In this document: positions 5,003 through 5,050 of the stretch, piece by piece | Layout of the letters: each line of letters opens with the position of its first letter | Numbering within the stretch: the stretch's first letter is position 1 | NCBI GenBank assembly: GCA_900551585.1 | Contig: URWU01000131.1 | Span: 1-5,050 of the forward strand | From: an uncultured Alphaproteobacteria bacterium | Lineage (GTDB): Bacteria > Pseudomonadota > Alphaproteobacteria > RF32 > CAG-239 | Length of the DNA: 5,050 nt | Reading direction: 5' to 3' | Made by a program: the position numbers and the translations under genes | Notes under the pieces: model-generated | Seen by the model: only the letters and a program-made list of their open reading frames with translations | Databases searched by the model: none | What the model was told of the DNA's origin: nothing

Positions 5003-5050
5003 CTGTCTCTTATACACATCTCCGAGCCCACGAGACGGAGCTACATCTCG
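5003..5050 (+). other. Illumina Nextera adapter and index: artificial sequence at contig end
   Basis: Bases 5003-5021 are the 19-bp Tn5 mosaic end used in Nextera kits (CTGTCTCTTATACACATCT). Bases 5022-5036 (CCGAGCCCACGAGAC) complete the Read 2 side adapter, 5037-5044 (GGAGCTAC) is in the 8-base i7 index position and as I recall matches a Nextera XT index, and 5045-5050 (ATCTCG) begins the P7 sequence. This is read-through into the library adapter left in the assembly, not a mobile element. Genomic sequence ends at about 5002. Confidence 0.98.

Noticed and set aside
5003..5021. Tn5 mosaic end as sign of a natural transposon
   Set aside because: It continues into the synthetic Nextera adapter, index and P7 bases, so it is library-derived.

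Overview
The window reads as ordinary chromosomal housekeeping sequence from a bacterium, most likely an uncultured alphaproteobacterium. That guess rests on recall, not a search: the N-terminus of the HtpG protein and the 'YLEGYLWD' and 'SLSDCSCVDRHR' segments of the adenosine-kinase-like protein look alphaproteobacterial, and the ferredoxin tail resembles the FdxA family of proteobacteria. Intergenic DNA is AT-rich and coding DNA is of moderate GC. The last 48 bases are not genomic: they are an Illumina Nextera (Tn5) adapter plus index, so this is the end of a draft or metagenomic contig and the genome stops at about base 5002.

Layout, left to right. Bases 1-432 (minus) hold the N-terminal 144 codons of a type IV prepilin peptidase that runs off the left edge. 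After a 127-bp AT-rich divergent spacer come two overlapping plus-strand genes for small membrane proteins of unknown function (560-964 and 948-1121). They converge on htpG (minus, 1208-3046) across a hairpin that can terminate in both directions. htpG is divergent from a small 2[4Fe-4S] ferredoxin gene (3196-3435); the 149-bp spacer holds a possible heat-shock promoter for htpG, a possible housekeeping promoter for the ferredoxin and a perfect 12-bp palindrome. Two hairpins follow the ferredoxin gene. Next is a complete PfkB-family sugar/nucleoside kinase, probably adenosine kinase (3621-4643), which converges on a small three-helix membrane protein (minus, 4686-4997) across another two-way terminator. 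That last gene runs into the adapter.

The genes look like independent transcription units and not one pathway: pilin processing, protein folding, electron transfer and purine salvage. Only the two overlapping membrane-protein genes look like an operon. There is no gap above 300 bases without a gene. I saw no RNA gene, insertion sequence or CRISPR array, and I found no convincing new biological system. The points most worth a second look are the adapter-contaminated end, the divergent prepilin peptidase, the coupled membrane-protein pair and the unusual cysteine spacing of the ferredoxin.
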